Assembly (NCBI RefSeq): GCF_000058485.1
Contig: NC_008278.1
Span: 2,784,962 to 2,848,961 of the forward strand
DNA length: 64,000 nt
DNA from: Frankia alni ACN14a
GTDB taxonomy: Bacteria > Actinomycetota > Actinomycetes > Frankiales > Frankiaceae
Direction: 5' to 3'
The translations under genes were made by a program, and so were the position numbers. A model generated the notes under the pieces. The model did no database searches. It saw only the letters and a program-made list of their open reading frames with translations, and was not told where the DNA came from. Below, in pieces: positions 39,153-48,089 of this stretch; position 1 is the stretch's first letter; every line of letters starts with the position of its first letter.

Positions 39153-39738
39153 TCACTCCGTGAATACCTGCCACGGTCGTATGGGCCCGTCGACTGGACA
39201 CACCCACCATGCCTGCTCCTGATGTATCTGCGGCCGCGTCGAGTGCCGGTGACCGGGGCATGGCGGCACGGGATCTGAGGTGCCTCCGTCGGCAATGACA
39301 TCCTGCAACCATTCGGCTATGCTGATCATTAGCTCTGCTGGCTGGGTCGCCGGAAGTGCCGACAGGACGGACTCACCTGCATGTCCCCGCACGGAGACGG
39401 GCCACTTGCTCACCCAGCCGACAAGCTCCGACTCCGACACTGGAAGTCCCAGCCGACGGCCGACGTCGGCAGCGGTGAGCTGACCTTTTCTCCAGGCGAG
39501 TCCGCGCGCGATCCAGCTCGCTGTCGTGCGGCGAACCAACCGCAACAGAGATCCACTGAGATGTTGGTCGTAGTTCCTCCAGCGCTGCGGCCACTGCCGC
39601 GGTCACCCGTCGGCGGGCGGGCAGCAGGCCCGGGGCGGCCTTGGTTCCCGAGCCAAGGGCAGCCGCGACATCGGGTATGGGAACGTCGGACGCGAAAACC
39701 CACGCTACGGACGGCCGTTCGGCCTCATCTTGCTCCAC
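39153..39738 (-). pseudogene. Frameshifted hypothetical gene
   Basis: Two overlapping minus-strand frames look like one protein. The first begins at 39738 (MEQDEAERPSVAWVFASD) and reads well to about ISVAVGS. The second continues from about 39545 (RRTTASWIARGLAWRKGQL) to 39153, ending with the PCPGH...WWVCPVDG block seen at the C-terminus of several actinobacterial hypothetical proteins. A frame change near 39540 joins them. The function is unknown. It may be a true pseudogene or a sequencing error. Confidence 0.5.
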
Positions 39739-39955
39739 CTAGAGAACATAGTCCGCGTAGACGTTGATCTGACGGACGGAGCGGGGTCCGATCTGAAATT
39801 GCACGCTCACCCACAGGCTGAGTGGCATCCCGATCCTCCCCCGTAGGTAGTGGGTCATCGGGAAGACCGTGTCGTCGGCGTAGGTGTACTTGGACATGCT
39901 CGAATGAAACGTGTAATCGCAGGACGTGTTGGAATGGGTGTCCTGGTAGCGGGTC
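39739..39955 (-). pseudogene. C-terminal fragment of an unknown protein
   Basis: The minus-strand frame encodes about 70 residues with normal composition, including RYQDTHSNTSCDYTFHSS, MSKYTYADDTVFPM and QINVYADYVL, then a stop. It joins directly, in a different frame, to an IS6 transposase fragment, so the 5' part of its own gene is gone. I do not recognise the family. Confidence 0.4.
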
Positions 39956-40150
39956 TGGCGCTTGAACCAGCAAGGGCGTGAAGCGCTGCACCCACCGATA
40001 CACCGTGACGTGATCAACCTCGAGGTCGCGTTCGGCGAGCAGCTCCTCGACGTCCCGGTAGGACGGCGCTTACCGCAGGTACCAGCGGACCGCGAGGACG
40101 ATCACCTCCGGTGAGAACCGGAACCCCGCGAACTCCGACGTCGGAACCGG
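39956..40150 (-). mobile_element. IS6-family transposase fragment
   Basis: The minus strand encodes FRFSPEVIVLAVRWYLR, a stop codon, then SYRDVEELLAERDLEVDHV and TVYRWVQRFTPLL. This is the N-terminal helix-turn-helix region of IS6/IS240-type transposases. The internal stop and the abrupt switch to another protein after LLVQAP show a dead remnant; no DDE domain or terminal inverted repeat is visible. Confidence 0.8.
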
Positions 40151-40173
40151 TGAACAGGCACGACGTCGACGCA

Positions 40174-40548
40174 TCACTCGAGCATGACTGATCGGCAGCC
40201 GCCGGACAGCGGACTCCGCCAATGCAACAAAGCCGTCTCGGCTTTGTGCTGTTTGTTCCAGACCTGATAGCCGGTGTAGCGCGGGTTCGCCAGGATGGCT
40301 TGCACTGCGCCCTTGGACCAGGCGATTCCGGTGCGGTGTCGGTTGCGGGCTCGGTCGTAGGCCGACGGGGACAGTACACCTTCGTCGGTGAGTGTCTGGG
40401 CGATCAGGAAGACACCCATGCCGTTGAGGTACCGGTGGAAGATTCGCTCGACGACCGGTGCGGTGATCGGGTCTTTCGCCAGAACGTGGAGACGCTTGCC
40501 GTCGGCGGCTTTCGCCGGGTTGGGATGGGGCAGGTAACCGCGTCCGAG
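40174..40548 (-). pseudogene. Serine recombinase fragment (Recombinase domain)
   Basis: The minus-strand frame encodes the middle domain of large serine recombinases: PHPNPAKAADGKRLHVL, APVVERIFHRYLNG, SPSAYDRARNRHRTGIAWSK, AILANPRYTGYQVWNKQ. The catalytic N-terminal resolvase domain and the zinc-ribbon/coiled-coil C-terminus are missing. The same frame runs upstream to 40875 but is Arg/Pro-rich there and unrelated. It is a relic of an integrated element, next to the IS6 relic. Confidence 0.8.
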
Positions 40549-40889
40549 CGATGACGCTCTACCGCGACTTCGACGGCTCGACGATCCAGGTTGAGCGATG
40601 TGGAGCGTCAACTGCGGCTGCGTCGACGAGACTGCGTCGGTCGGAGGACACGGACACAGGGTGGCGCGGCAGGCGCGGAGGGCCAGGTCGACACGGGCGG
40701 GCGGCTGGGCGGGCCCGTTCTCAGCCGGTGGACTCGGGGCACACGGCCACCGGCGATCTCCACGAGTCGTCCAACCCGCGACGACCGGCCGGTGGCCGCA
40801 TCGCCCGCGACCGCCACGCGGCGCAGGCCGAGCGGAGCACCGCCACGCAGGCGCCCCACTCGGCCGACTACCCAACAGCGGTTGCCGTA

Positions 40890-41693
40890 CTAGCCAGCGA
40901 TGCCGACGCCCTCCGTGTCATCCGCGAGACCGTTTGAGCCTGGATCGTGCTGCTCCCACCTGTCGTCCCACTTCTTGTGGTGGTCCTTCTTGTCGAACCA
41001 GGTCACCCGCTCGAAGGTCGCCTTCTCCTTCTTCTTGACGACGTCCCGCTTCTTGTGATCCCAGTTGCCCTTGTCCTGGTCCCACGCCACGAGGGAAGCC
41101 GGATCCCCTACGTCCGATCCCGGGTCGTCGTCGTTCCATGTCGGGTCGTCACCCGGCTTCGTCTCGTCGTCCCAGTTGTCGTCCCACTTCTTGTGGTGGT
41201 CCTTCTTGTCGAACCAGGTCACGTGCTCGAAGGTCGCCTTCTCCTTCTTCTTGACGACGTCCCGCTTCTTGTGATCCCAGTTGCCCTTGTCCGGGTCCCA
41301 CGCCGCGAGGGCCGCCGGATCCCCTACGTCCGATCCCGGGTCGTCGTCGTTCCATGTCGGGTCGTCACCCGGCTTCGTCTCGTCGTCCCAGTTGTCGTCC
41401 CACTTCTTGTGGTGGTCCTTCTTGTCGAACCAGGTCACCCGCTCGAAGGTCGCCTTCTCCTTCTTCTTGACGACGTCCCGCTTCTTGTGATCCCACTTGT
41501 CCGCATCCCACCGCCAGGAGGCCGGGAACAACGGGTCCTGGATGCCGGCGGCCTCGGCAGCTCCAGCGGGGGGAGCAGCCACGGTCGGCTCCGCGGCCTG
41601 TGCCATGGCCACGCCCGGACCGAGCAGGACGGCGCCGGTCGCGACACCAGACATCGTGAGAAGAGCGGCGTAACGTCCGGTCCTCTTCTTCAT
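40890..41693 (-). CDS. Secreted protein with three 72-residue charged repeats
   Basis: 267 residues. N-terminal Sec signal: KKRTGR, a hydrophobic core (ALLTMSGVATGAVLLGPG) and an AMAQA cleavage region. After a short Ala/Pro linker come three repeats, the third shortened, each with a Lys/His/Trp-rich half (WDHKKRDVVKKKEKATFE, WFDKKDHHKKWDD) and an Asp-rich half (DDETKPGDDPTWNDDDPGSD). There is no Cys and no membrane anchor. ATG 41693 has GAAAGGG seven bases upstream. I do not recognise the family. The fold is probably disordered or repeat-like; metal, DNA or cell-wall polymer binding are guesses. It stands alone among pseudogenes, yet the repeats remain in frame. Confidence 0.8.
   Translation of the reverse strand: MKKRTGRYAALLTMSGVATGAVLLGPGVAMAQAAEPTVAAPPAGAAEAAGIQDPLFPASWRWDADKWDHKKRDVVKKKEKATFERVTWFDKKDHHKKWDDNWDDETKPGDDPTWNDDDPGSDVGDPAALAAWDPDKGNWDHKKRDVVKKKEKATFEHVTWFDKKDHHKKWDDNWDDETKPGDDPTWNDDDPGSDVGDPASLVAWDQDKGNWDHKKRDVVKKKEKATFERVTWFDKKDHHKKWDDRWEQHDPGSNGLADDTEGVGIAG
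40971..41500. repeat. 216-bp near-identical direct repeats
   Basis: The segment beginning CTTCTTGTGG recurs at 40971, 41187 and 41403, exactly 216 bp apart, with only a handful of base differences between the first two units; the third is cut after about 100 bp. The repeats lie inside the secreted-protein gene and equal 72 codons each, so unit gain or loss keeps the frame. Confidence 0.95.
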
Positions 41694-42466
41694 TCCGTAC
41701 CCTTTCTCGCAAATTTCATTGACCCCACTACTGCGAGCCACAACCTAGCTGGTCAGTCCGTTGAATCGGCGCAGCCGGCCGTGCGGGTTACCCGCGGGAT
41801 AGTTGACGGAGTCGAAGCTCCAGAGAAATCAGAAGGTTAACTCTTTGGCCTCTCAACCGCCGGAGTTCCGGTTTTGGGTCCAGGTGCAAAGCATCGGAAG
41901 GCTTCCCAGAAGATGGAAATAGACGGCGACGCGCCACCAGGTCAACGGCGTGCCGACGAGTCAGAAGCAAGATCTGCGGCCTGGGTACGGCGCTTCATCG
42001 CGGCATCAGCTAAAGGCACACCTTCCCCGAATGATGCGCAATGCTATCGGTTGCCGGCGGCCCGGTGAGGAAATCCGGTTTACAACAGGTTATGTGATCA
42101 CGCGGATACCGGCGAGGATGTCCGGCGGATCGCCCAGGGAACGATGCCGAGAGCCCAGGTCGCCCCCGTCAGCCTGGGTGGGGCTCCAGAACCCCGATTT
42201 GGGTGGTTACCTGCACGTTCACCTGCCGGATCGGGCCAGTGTCAGGCAGGCTGGTGAGCCGTGGGGGACTCGAACCTGGTGGGCCTGACGCACCACAATA
42301 AGAACCGTCTGAGGCGCTGCCGACGAGGTCCAGCGGTGCCATCCAGTTCCAGCCGGAGAGGCCGTCATCGCCCTTGTTCACCATCCTGGTGAACGCGTTC
42401 GTGTTGACCCCGATGAATGCGGTCAACGCCTGGTCGTAGTCATGGAAGAGGGCATTGGATTTCTAG
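41694..42466. other. 770-bp stretch without a supported gene
   Basis: The left part should hold the promoter of the secreted repeat protein. A segment at about 42175-42255 is similar to one at about 55545-55620 on the opposite strand (see findings). A minus-strand frame at 42169-42426 (85 codons) and a plus-strand one at 41950-42288 are open, but neither shows a known domain or a good ribosome-binding site. Confidence 0.4.
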
Positions 42467-43064
42467 ATGGGCACGAATGCCGCGGGCGTCGTCTTCATCG
42501 TCTCGATGGTGCTGGCCCTCGCGCTGACCTATCGACCGCTGGGTGACTACGTGGCCCGGGTGTACACGAGCAGGAAGCACCTGCGGGTCGAGCGGGGTAT
42601 TTACCGGCTGGTCGGAGTGGACCCGGACGCCGAGCAGCGCTGGGCGGTGTACGCCCGCAGCGTGCGGTCAAGCCGGCGCTCGCCTGGAACACGGCGATCA
42701 GTCTCACCACCAACACGAACTGGCAGGCATACTCCGGCGAGTCGACGATGGGTCATCTGGTCCAGATGGCCGGGCTGGGTGTGCAGAACTGCGTCTCCGC
42801 CGCGGTGGGTATCGCGGTGGTGATCGCACTGGTGCGCGGGTTCGCCCGGAAGAACACCGACCAGCTGGGCAACTTCGGGTCGATCTGGTCCGCACCATCG
42901 TGCGCATACTGCTGCCGATCTGCGTGCTGATGGCCATCGTGCTGATCGCCGGCGGCGCGATCCAGAACCTCCACGGCAACCGCGACGTGACGACCCTGAC
43001 CGGCGGCCGTCCAGCCCAGGCCACCCTCGTGATCCTCCACGTGGAGCACCACCGCACCACCTGA
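42467..43064 (+). pseudogene. kdpA: Decayed kdpA (K+-transporting ATPase potassium-binding subunit)
   Basis: The first 70 codons read as Kdp[21 protein letters not shown], then [19 protein letters not shown], then VDPDAEQRW. An internal deletion and a frame change follow, then [18 protein letters not shown] and [16 protein letters not shown] (selectivity-filter region), another frame change, then [20 protein letters not shown] and NLHGNRDVTTL. The remaining two thirds of the 550-residue protein are absent, and no kdpB or kdpC follows. This is a multiply broken remnant. Confidence 0.85.
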
Positions 43065-43265
43065 CACCAGCACCGACACACCCCGCTGCGACTACCCACC
43101 GCAACAAATCGTTTTTGGGAAAGGCTCGGTGTCCCGTAGTGACCACCAGTACAGTAGGCACACCGGTCACTTTCATGGTAGCCCTCCCTCATCTTCCGGC
43201 AATGGCGAACTCTTTCACGCGACCCGTGAGAACCGTGTTCATCTGCGACGGAAGACGCTTGAGGG

Positions 43266-44684
43266 TCAGGGCTGGATGGCGGGCAGCAACGGCCGGGCCG
43301 AGCGACCCGCGAGCGTGCCTGCCCAGAGCCCCGCGCCGTAGGCGAGGTCGTCGAGGCGACGGGCCACCAGGAACCGCGCCGCGCCGAGGTTCGGAGGGAC
43401 GCGGCGATACTGGAGTGCGCTGTCCGTGAGGGCGGCCAGCAGGACGGCTCGACGGGCGCGCCGGGAGGCCAGCGCGGCGGCCAGGCTGACCGGCCACCAG
43501 TGACGCATCATGAGTCGGTTGGTCTGCCTGACGGCGGCGGCCAGGTCGTGCCCGGCGAGCTCGGCCGCGAGCAGGGCCGGGTGGTCCGAGCGGTTGGTGA
43601 GCCTCCTCAGGCGAACGGTGAGCACGGCGGACGCGACGGCGGCGGCGGGCAGGGACCACCGTCGCTGGGCCAGGAGCGCCCCGACGAAGGCGGCCCCGGC
43701 GGGGGTGAGGACAGCGGGCGCCGCCGCGGCGCCGTGGCGCTCGGCCAGAGCGCGCCCCCCGCTGCCGTAGAAGGCCTTACGGCGTAGCCACGGGATCAGC
43801 CGCACCCGATGATCATGCCAGGCGGTCGCGGAGGGTTCGTAGCGCACGTGCCATCCCTGGGCAGCCAGCCGCCAGACCAGATCAACATCCTCGGCAACCT
43901 GCATGCCGTCGGTGAAGCCGGTGCCGAGGGCGTCGACGCGGGCCACAAGACAGGCGCTGGGTAGCCAGGCCACCGGCGAGCGTGGGTGCACCAGAGCGGG
44001 CGCCGGCCCGCGATCCAGGGACGACCGAGCATCCTCGTAACGGGAGATCCAGTTCGATCGGCCGGGCTGGGCGCGCCCGAGGATCCGGGGAGCGACGGCG
44101 GCGACCCGGGGATGATGGAAGTGGCGCAGCAGGGCGGCGATCGTGTCCGGGCCGACGGTGACGTCGGAGTCGACGAAGGCGACGAACGGGGTGGTCACCC
44201 GCTCCAGCCCGGCGTTACGGGCGCCAGCCGGGCCGCGGTGGCGGGGCAGCACCACCAGTTCGGCGCGGTGGCGGGTCGCGACCTCGGCGACGGGACGCGG
44301 TTCGCGGGAGCAGTCGTCGACCACGATCGTTCGGATTCGGTCGCCAAGGCCGCTCATCAGCGCATCGAGTGACGGGGCCCGGTCGCGGACCGGGATCACC
44401 ACCGTGACCTCGGCCAGCTCGGTCGGCGGGAGCCGATCGATGACCGGGTGGGCCGCGCCGCTGGCCAGCATCTGCATGGCGAGCCGCTCGGAGGTGGGAC
44501 CGGTCACCCGTAGTCGGCGGCCGGTCAGCTGGGCGGCCGCCTCCGCGCGCGGATGAAGCAGCCGGGCGGGAGCCCCCCAGACCAGGGTGCGGCCGCCGTC
44601 GCGCACCCGGACGTCACGGCCGAGCTCGACGACGAGGCCGCCGGGCGGCAGGGCCGCCGCGGGGCCGCCGATCGGGGAGGTCAT
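43266..44684 (-). CDS. mftF: Mycofactocin-type glycosyltransferase (MftF-like, GT2)
   Basis: 472 residues, the usual MftF length. An N-terminal carrier-like region (LPPGGLVVELGRDVRVRDGG, APARLLHP) precedes a GT-A family 2 domain with VTVVIPVRDRAPSLD, VVDDCS, the nucleotide-sugar RGPAGARNAGL segment, the metal site FVDSD and EDVDLVWRLAAQGW. The C-terminal part has amphipathic or membrane-associated segments. MftF adds beta-1,4-glucose units to mycofactocin. No other mft gene (mftA-E) is in the window, so it is an orphan here or a paralogue reused for another glycoside. ATG 44684 follows GGAAGGCGG. It is last in a four-gene minus-strand series. Confidence 0.8.
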   Translation of the reverse strand: MTSPIGGPAAALPPGGLVVELGRDVRVRDGGRTLVWGAPARLLHPRAEAAAQLTGRRLRVTGPTSERLAMQMLASGAAHPVIDRLPPTELAEVTVVIPVRDRAPSLDALMSGLGDRIRTIVVDDCSREPRPVAEVATRHRAELVVLPRHRGPAGARNAGLERVTTPFVAFVDSDVTVGPDTIAALLRHFHHPRVAAVAPRILGRAQPGRSNWISRYEDARSSLDRGPAPALVHPRSPVAWLPSACLVARVDALGTGFTDGMQVAEDVDLVWRLAAQGWHVRYEPSATAWHDHRVRLIPWLRRKAFYGSGGRALAERHGAAAAPAVLTPAGAAFVGALLAQRRWSLPAAAVASAVLTVRLRRLTNRSDHPALLAAELAGHDLAAAVRQTNRLMMRHWWPVSLAAALASRRARRAVLLAALTDSALQYRRVPPNLGAARFLVARRLDDLAYGAGLWAGTLAGRSARPLLPAIQP

Positions 44685-44787
44685 CCGTTGAACCCGCCTT
44701 CCGCACTGGCCGGCCCCGGCCCGCTGACGATCAGGGCGGGAGAGGATCGCGGACCGGTAGGCCATGCGCCGGGACGGCCGGTCCGGT

Positions 44788-45498
44788 TCACGCCCGTCGG
44801 CCCGGCGCGTCGGCGCGGCGGGCGATCACCGCGGTGATCAGCGGCGGTCTCCCGGTCGCCGGGTGGCTCCGACGGGTCCGCAGCCGCATCAGCGGGTCCA
44901 GATCGAGCGCCGGGGCCCAGCCCTGAACCCACAACCCGGCCGCGGCCATCATGTCCGCAATCTCTCGCCGCGTATGCATCCGGTGTCGGCGTCGTGCGAG
45001 GGTGAAGAACGGCCGCAGGAAGCCGACCGCGTGGAAGTCCGCCAGGACAAACACTCCCCCCGGGGCCAGTACCCGCCCGACTTCGGCCACCCCTGCGCGC
45101 TGATCGGCCCAGTGATGGAAGGACAGCGTGCTGGTCACCAGATCGAACTCCGCGTCAGAAAACGGCAGTGCCGCGGCGCCAGCCCGCGCCAAGGTGGCCG
45201 GCACCCCGGACCGACTGGCCACGCTGATCATGCCGGGTGCCGGGTCGACGCCCGCCAGCGTCGCGGCGGGATAGTGACGCTTCATCAGCGTCAACAGGCT
45301 GCCCGTGCCGCAGCCGACATCGAGCACCCGCCGTGGGGAGACACCCAGACCGTCCACCAGCGTGAGTGTCCGCTCGTGGACCGGCCGGAACAAACGCTCC
45401 TGCATCGGGCTACGGTCATAGTCCGGCGCCCACCGGTCGAACTGGGCTACGTCCTTGTCGGCTTCCCGGCCCACCCCACACTCCTCCCGTGGTTGCAT
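44788..45498 (-). CDS. Class I SAM-dependent methyltransferase
   Basis: 236 residues with a Rossmann methyltransferase core: VLDVGCGTGSLL (SAM motif I), GVDPAPGMI (motif II), LPFSDAEFDLVTSTLSFHHW (motif IV) and LAPGGVFVLADF (motif V/VI). The N-terminal FDRWAPDYDRSPMQERLF is typical of UbiE/MenG-like and secondary-metabolite methyltransferases, so the acceptor may be an oxygen, carbon or nitrogen on a small molecule. The neighbours are a glycosyltransferase, an epimerase and a radical SAM enzyme on the same strand, which suggests tailoring of a sugar-containing compound. Confidence 0.88.
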   Translation of the reverse strand: MQPREECGVGREADKDVAQFDRWAPDYDRSPMQERLFRPVHERTLTLVDGLGVSPRRVLDVGCGTGSLLTLMKRHYPAATLAGVDPAPGMISVASRSGVPATLARAGAAALPFSDAEFDLVTSTLSFHHWADQRAGVAEVGRVLAPGGVFVLADFHAVGFLRPFFTLARRRHRMHTRREIADMMAAAGLWVQGWAPALDLDPLMRLRTRRSHPATGRPPLITAVIARRADAPGRRA

Positions 45499-45570
45499 GA
45501 CCCGTCTCCACCGCGATTTTCGCGGATGTCTCTCACCAGCCGGTTCACGCGGAATCGCTCTCGCAACTAT

Positions 45571-46410
45571 TCAGGTGCTTTTTGGTTCCACTTTGGGGTG
45601 CCGGGCCTGGACCTGATGGCCCAGATCGTATTCGGCGCCGCAGAATTCGCCGCCAAGCAGCCGTTCTTCGACACTCTCGAGGTCCGGCTCGCCGACGACG
45701 TCAAGATAGTCTTCGGCATCATCGGCCGGCTCGAATCCAATGCTCCTTGCTTCGTCCAGGGTGAACCAGGCCCTCGTGTTGGCCGATACTCCCCAGACCA
45801 CGCGATATCCTGGTTCGTTTACACTGATTGCTGCTTCGAAAAGGCTTCCCGCATCGTCGGGAGACAGCCATGTCGCGAGCATCCTCGAGTTGTGCGGCTT
45901 CTCGAAGCAGCATTGTATGCGAAGACAGATCACGTCCATTCCATAGCGGCTGCTGTAGAGCGAGCCGAGCGCCTCGCCAGCCGCCTTGCTGACGCCGTAA
46001 TAGGTGTCAGGCATCGGAAAGAGATAGTCTGGAGCGGGCGCCTTCGATCGCGGATAGAACCCCACCGCGTGATTACTCGAGGCGAAGATCACCCGTGGAA
46101 CCCCTTGCCTTCGAGCGGCCTCGAAAACGGTGTACGTACCGTTGATGTTGGTGTCCAGGATTTTTTCCCAAGCGGTCTCTTCGGCTATCGCGCCCAAGTG
46201 AATCACGACGTCGACGCCCGCGCAGGCCTGCTCCATGACGGCCAGGTCCGTCACCGATCCACAATGAAATTCTTCAGCCTCGCCGAGTCCCTCGACAGGG
46301 CGAATATCGAGCAGCCGCAGTGTTCGGCCAGGTCGCGTCAGCCTCGGTCGCAGCATCTGGCCGATGCGGCCGGCAGCACCCGTGACAAGAATCCTCTCGG
46401 TTTCCACCAT
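45571..46410 (-). CDS. NAD-dependent epimerase/dehydratase (uronate dehydrogenase-like)
   Basis: 279-residue extended short-chain dehydrogenase. Seen: NAD site TGAAGRIG, VIHLGAIAEE, the SSNHAVGFY serine block, and catalytic YYGVSKAAGE (Tyr-xxx-Lys), followed by CLRIQCCFEKPHN and AWFTLDEA. SSNHAVGFY and the 270-residue length are typical of uronate dehydrogenases and closely related sugar oxidoreductases. Likely substrate: a hexuronic acid or nucleotide-linked sugar. It is 61 bp downstream of the radical SAM gene and probably in the same transcript. Confidence 0.88.
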   Translation of the reverse strand: MVETERILVTGAAGRIGQMLRPRLTRPGRTLRLLDIRPVEGLGEAEEFHCGSVTDLAVMEQACAGVDVVIHLGAIAEETAWEKILDTNINGTYTVFEAARRQGVPRVIFASSNHAVGFYPRSKAPAPDYLFPMPDTYYGVSKAAGEALGSLYSSRYGMDVICLRIQCCFEKPHNSRMLATWLSPDDAGSLFEAAISVNEPGYRVVWGVSANTRAWFTLDEARSIGFEPADDAEDYLDVVGEPDLESVEERLLGGEFCGAEYDLGHQVQARHPKVEPKST

Positions 46411-46471
46411 GTTTTCCCCGCTACTCTTCTGTCGGCGCCGCCGAGCCAGAGCTCGTCCACCAGGTGGACGC

Positions 46472-47680
46472 TCACGGTGTCGCCTCCACTGTGGGCGCCT
46501 GGCCGTCGGGAATTCCGGTCAGAAGGTAGCGCTCCAGGCGCGGCTCGAACAGGTCCTCGAAGTCGACATTGCGATGCGCGTAGCATTGGGTGCAGGGACC
46601 GTACCGCTGGTCGTCCGGCAGATGGCCCGCCCCATGCCACTGCCGGAGATCCCGCCACGGCTTGCCATTCCATATCTGGGTGAAGCCCTCGACGGTCATA
46701 TCACCCATACATGAGTACTGCATCATCGGTCCGATGAGATAGTCACAGTAACCCACGCTGCCGTCGTAGCCGACCGTCACGTACGACCAGGGGTGCATGC
46801 AGAACGGGATGTCCTTCTTGATGCCGACCCGTCGGCCGAACCGTGAGCCCGCGTACAGCTCCACCCCGAGGCGCGCGGCCTCCCGAGCCGCCTCCATGAT
46901 CGTCGCATCTACCTGGTCGTCCAGGCCGGTGAGAGCGTTGGGGTCGTCGGCGCTCAGCGTGACCGCATGGAGCACGATCGGAATTCCGCCCAAGTCGGCC
47001 GAGTAGCGCACGAGGTCGTTCAGGCCCGCCAGCGTGGCCCGCTGGACGGTCGCAGTGATCCGCAGCGACCCGTGCCCGGCGGCACTGGAGTAACGGCCGG
47101 CCAGTCGGCGGAGATTACGGTCGATGGCCGAGAAGCGTGCGCCCTGGCGGACGACGCCCAGGACATCCTGGTGTACCGAGTCGAGGGACACGTCCACCAT
47201 TGCGCCCACGTCGGCCAGAAGATCGAGAGTTGCGGGTCGGTTGAACGAGAGGTTGGTGACGACGCGGCACTGGGAGCGATGCGCGTCCACTGCCCTGATC
47301 ACGTCGTCAATTTCGGGGGCGAGCAGGCTCTCGCCCCAGCCGCGGATGTCCACCATCTGGGCGGTGGGAAACAAGACCTCGACCACCTCGGCGAGGAAGC
47401 TTCGTGGCATTTCACGTTCGCGGTAGCCGATGGCATGGGATCTGCACATGGGGCAGCGGAGGTTGCAGCCCTGGGTCAGCTCGACCAGAACATAACGTGG
47501 CATGCTGCGGAGCTCGATCTCTCCGGCCCGCATCTCGGCGAGATTCAGCTCGGCGTTCCGCCTCTTCAGCTCGGCATAGTACGCCGGACTCCGGGCCGCT
47601 GTCCTCGCTGGCCGCACACCGGCCGGCACCGATTCCGCCTGACCGGTCGATGTGCCATGATCTTCGATGCCACGCGACAT
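46472..47680 (-). CDS. Radical SAM enzyme with SPASM domain
   Basis: 402 residues. The [4Fe-4S]-SAM cluster motif is CNLRCPMC (CxxxCxxC), followed by the GWGES glycine-rich strand. The C-terminal SPASM region has cysteines in FCMHPW, GYCDYL, YSCMGD and GPCTQCYAHRN for auxiliary clusters. SPASM enzymes oxidise or epimerise peptides (RiPP maturases) or sugars (BtrN, SpcY-type dehydrogenases). With a uronate-dehydrogenase-like enzyme and glycosyltransferases around it and no clear precursor peptide, a sugar or cyclitol substrate seems more likely. ATG 47680 has AAAGGA six bases upstream; a start at 47716 adds 12 residues without one. Confidence 0.9.
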   Translation of the reverse strand: MSRGIEDHGTSTGQAESVPAGVRPARTAARSPAYYAELKRRNAELNLAEMRAGEIELRSMPRYVLVELTQGCNLRCPMCRSHAIGYREREMPRSFLAEVVEVLFPTAQMVDIRGWGESLLAPEIDDVIRAVDAHRSQCRVVTNLSFNRPATLDLLADVGAMVDVSLDSVHQDVLGVVRQGARFSAIDRNLRRLAGRYSSAAGHGSLRITATVQRATLAGLNDLVRYSADLGGIPIVLHAVTLSADDPNALTGLDDQVDATIMEAAREAARLGVELYAGSRFGRRVGIKKDIPFCMHPWSYVTVGYDGSVGYCDYLIGPMMQYSCMGDMTVEGFTQIWNGKPWRDLRQWHGAGHLPDDQRYGPCTQCYAHRNVDFEDLFEPRLERYLLTGIPDGQAPTVEATP

Positions 47681-47973
47681 ATTGATCCTTTGCGTATCGT
47701 GAGTGCGCGGTAACACGCGATGGGCGACGGGCCGGAGACCTGCGCCGAATGAGGTCCAGCCTTCCTTCTGTCCGGCCTTGGTCTGCAGACGACAATTCGC
47801 TGCTGGACGAGGCTCCGGTCGAGCCGGCTGAGTCGCTCGGAGAGCTCACGATCCTCGACAACGATGTCCCGCCAGCGCGCCGGAATCTCGGTCGGCGCCA
47901 CAGCGCGACCAGGCGCTGCTCCCGGGTAAGGCGGTAGACGCACCGTACCGCGCCAACGAGTCGCGTCGGTCAA
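47566..47973 (-). CDS. Hypothetical small ORF upstream of the radical SAM gene
   Basis: A TTG-start frame of 135 codons beginning MTDATRWRGTVRLPPYPGA and containing IPARWRDIVVEDRELSERL. The first 70 residues have ordinary composition; the last 40 overlap the 5' end of the radical SAM gene in another frame, where they become Arg-rich. It might be a short protein co-transcribed with the radical SAM gene, but it has no recognised domain and weak start signals. Confidence 0.22.
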   Translation of the reverse strand: MTDATRWRGTVRLPPYPGAAPGRAVAPTEIPARWRDIVVEDRELSERLSRLDRSLVQQRIVVCRPRPDRRKAGPHSAQVSGPSPIACYRALTIRKGSICRVASKIMAHRPVRRNRCRPVCGQRGQRPGVRRTMPS

Positions 47974-48089
47974 CTGTGGTATTTCACTTTCGTGTTACAA
48001 CTTTAGTGACAACCGGTGGACAGGTCCCGTCGTCCCTGCCGGTGTTAGGGTGAGAAGAATTCTCGTCGCCTGCGGACGGAGTCATAACG

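Noticed and set aside
40947-41840. 297-codon plus-strand frame of Leu/Val/Pro repeats
   Set aside because: Antisense shadow of the secreted repeat protein; the minus frame has the signal peptide, start codon and ribosome-binding site.
42255-42285. tRNA-like T-arm (reverse complement contains GGTTCGAGTCC)
   Set aside because: The T-stem pairs for only two bases and no anticodon or acceptor stem can be drawn; at most a chance match or att-site relic.
47566-47973. RiPP precursor peptide for the radical SAM/SPASM enzyme
   Set aside because: The ORF lacks a leader/core pattern, Cys or Tyr/Trp-rich core repeats, and overlaps the enzyme gene; kept only as a low-confidence hypothetical.
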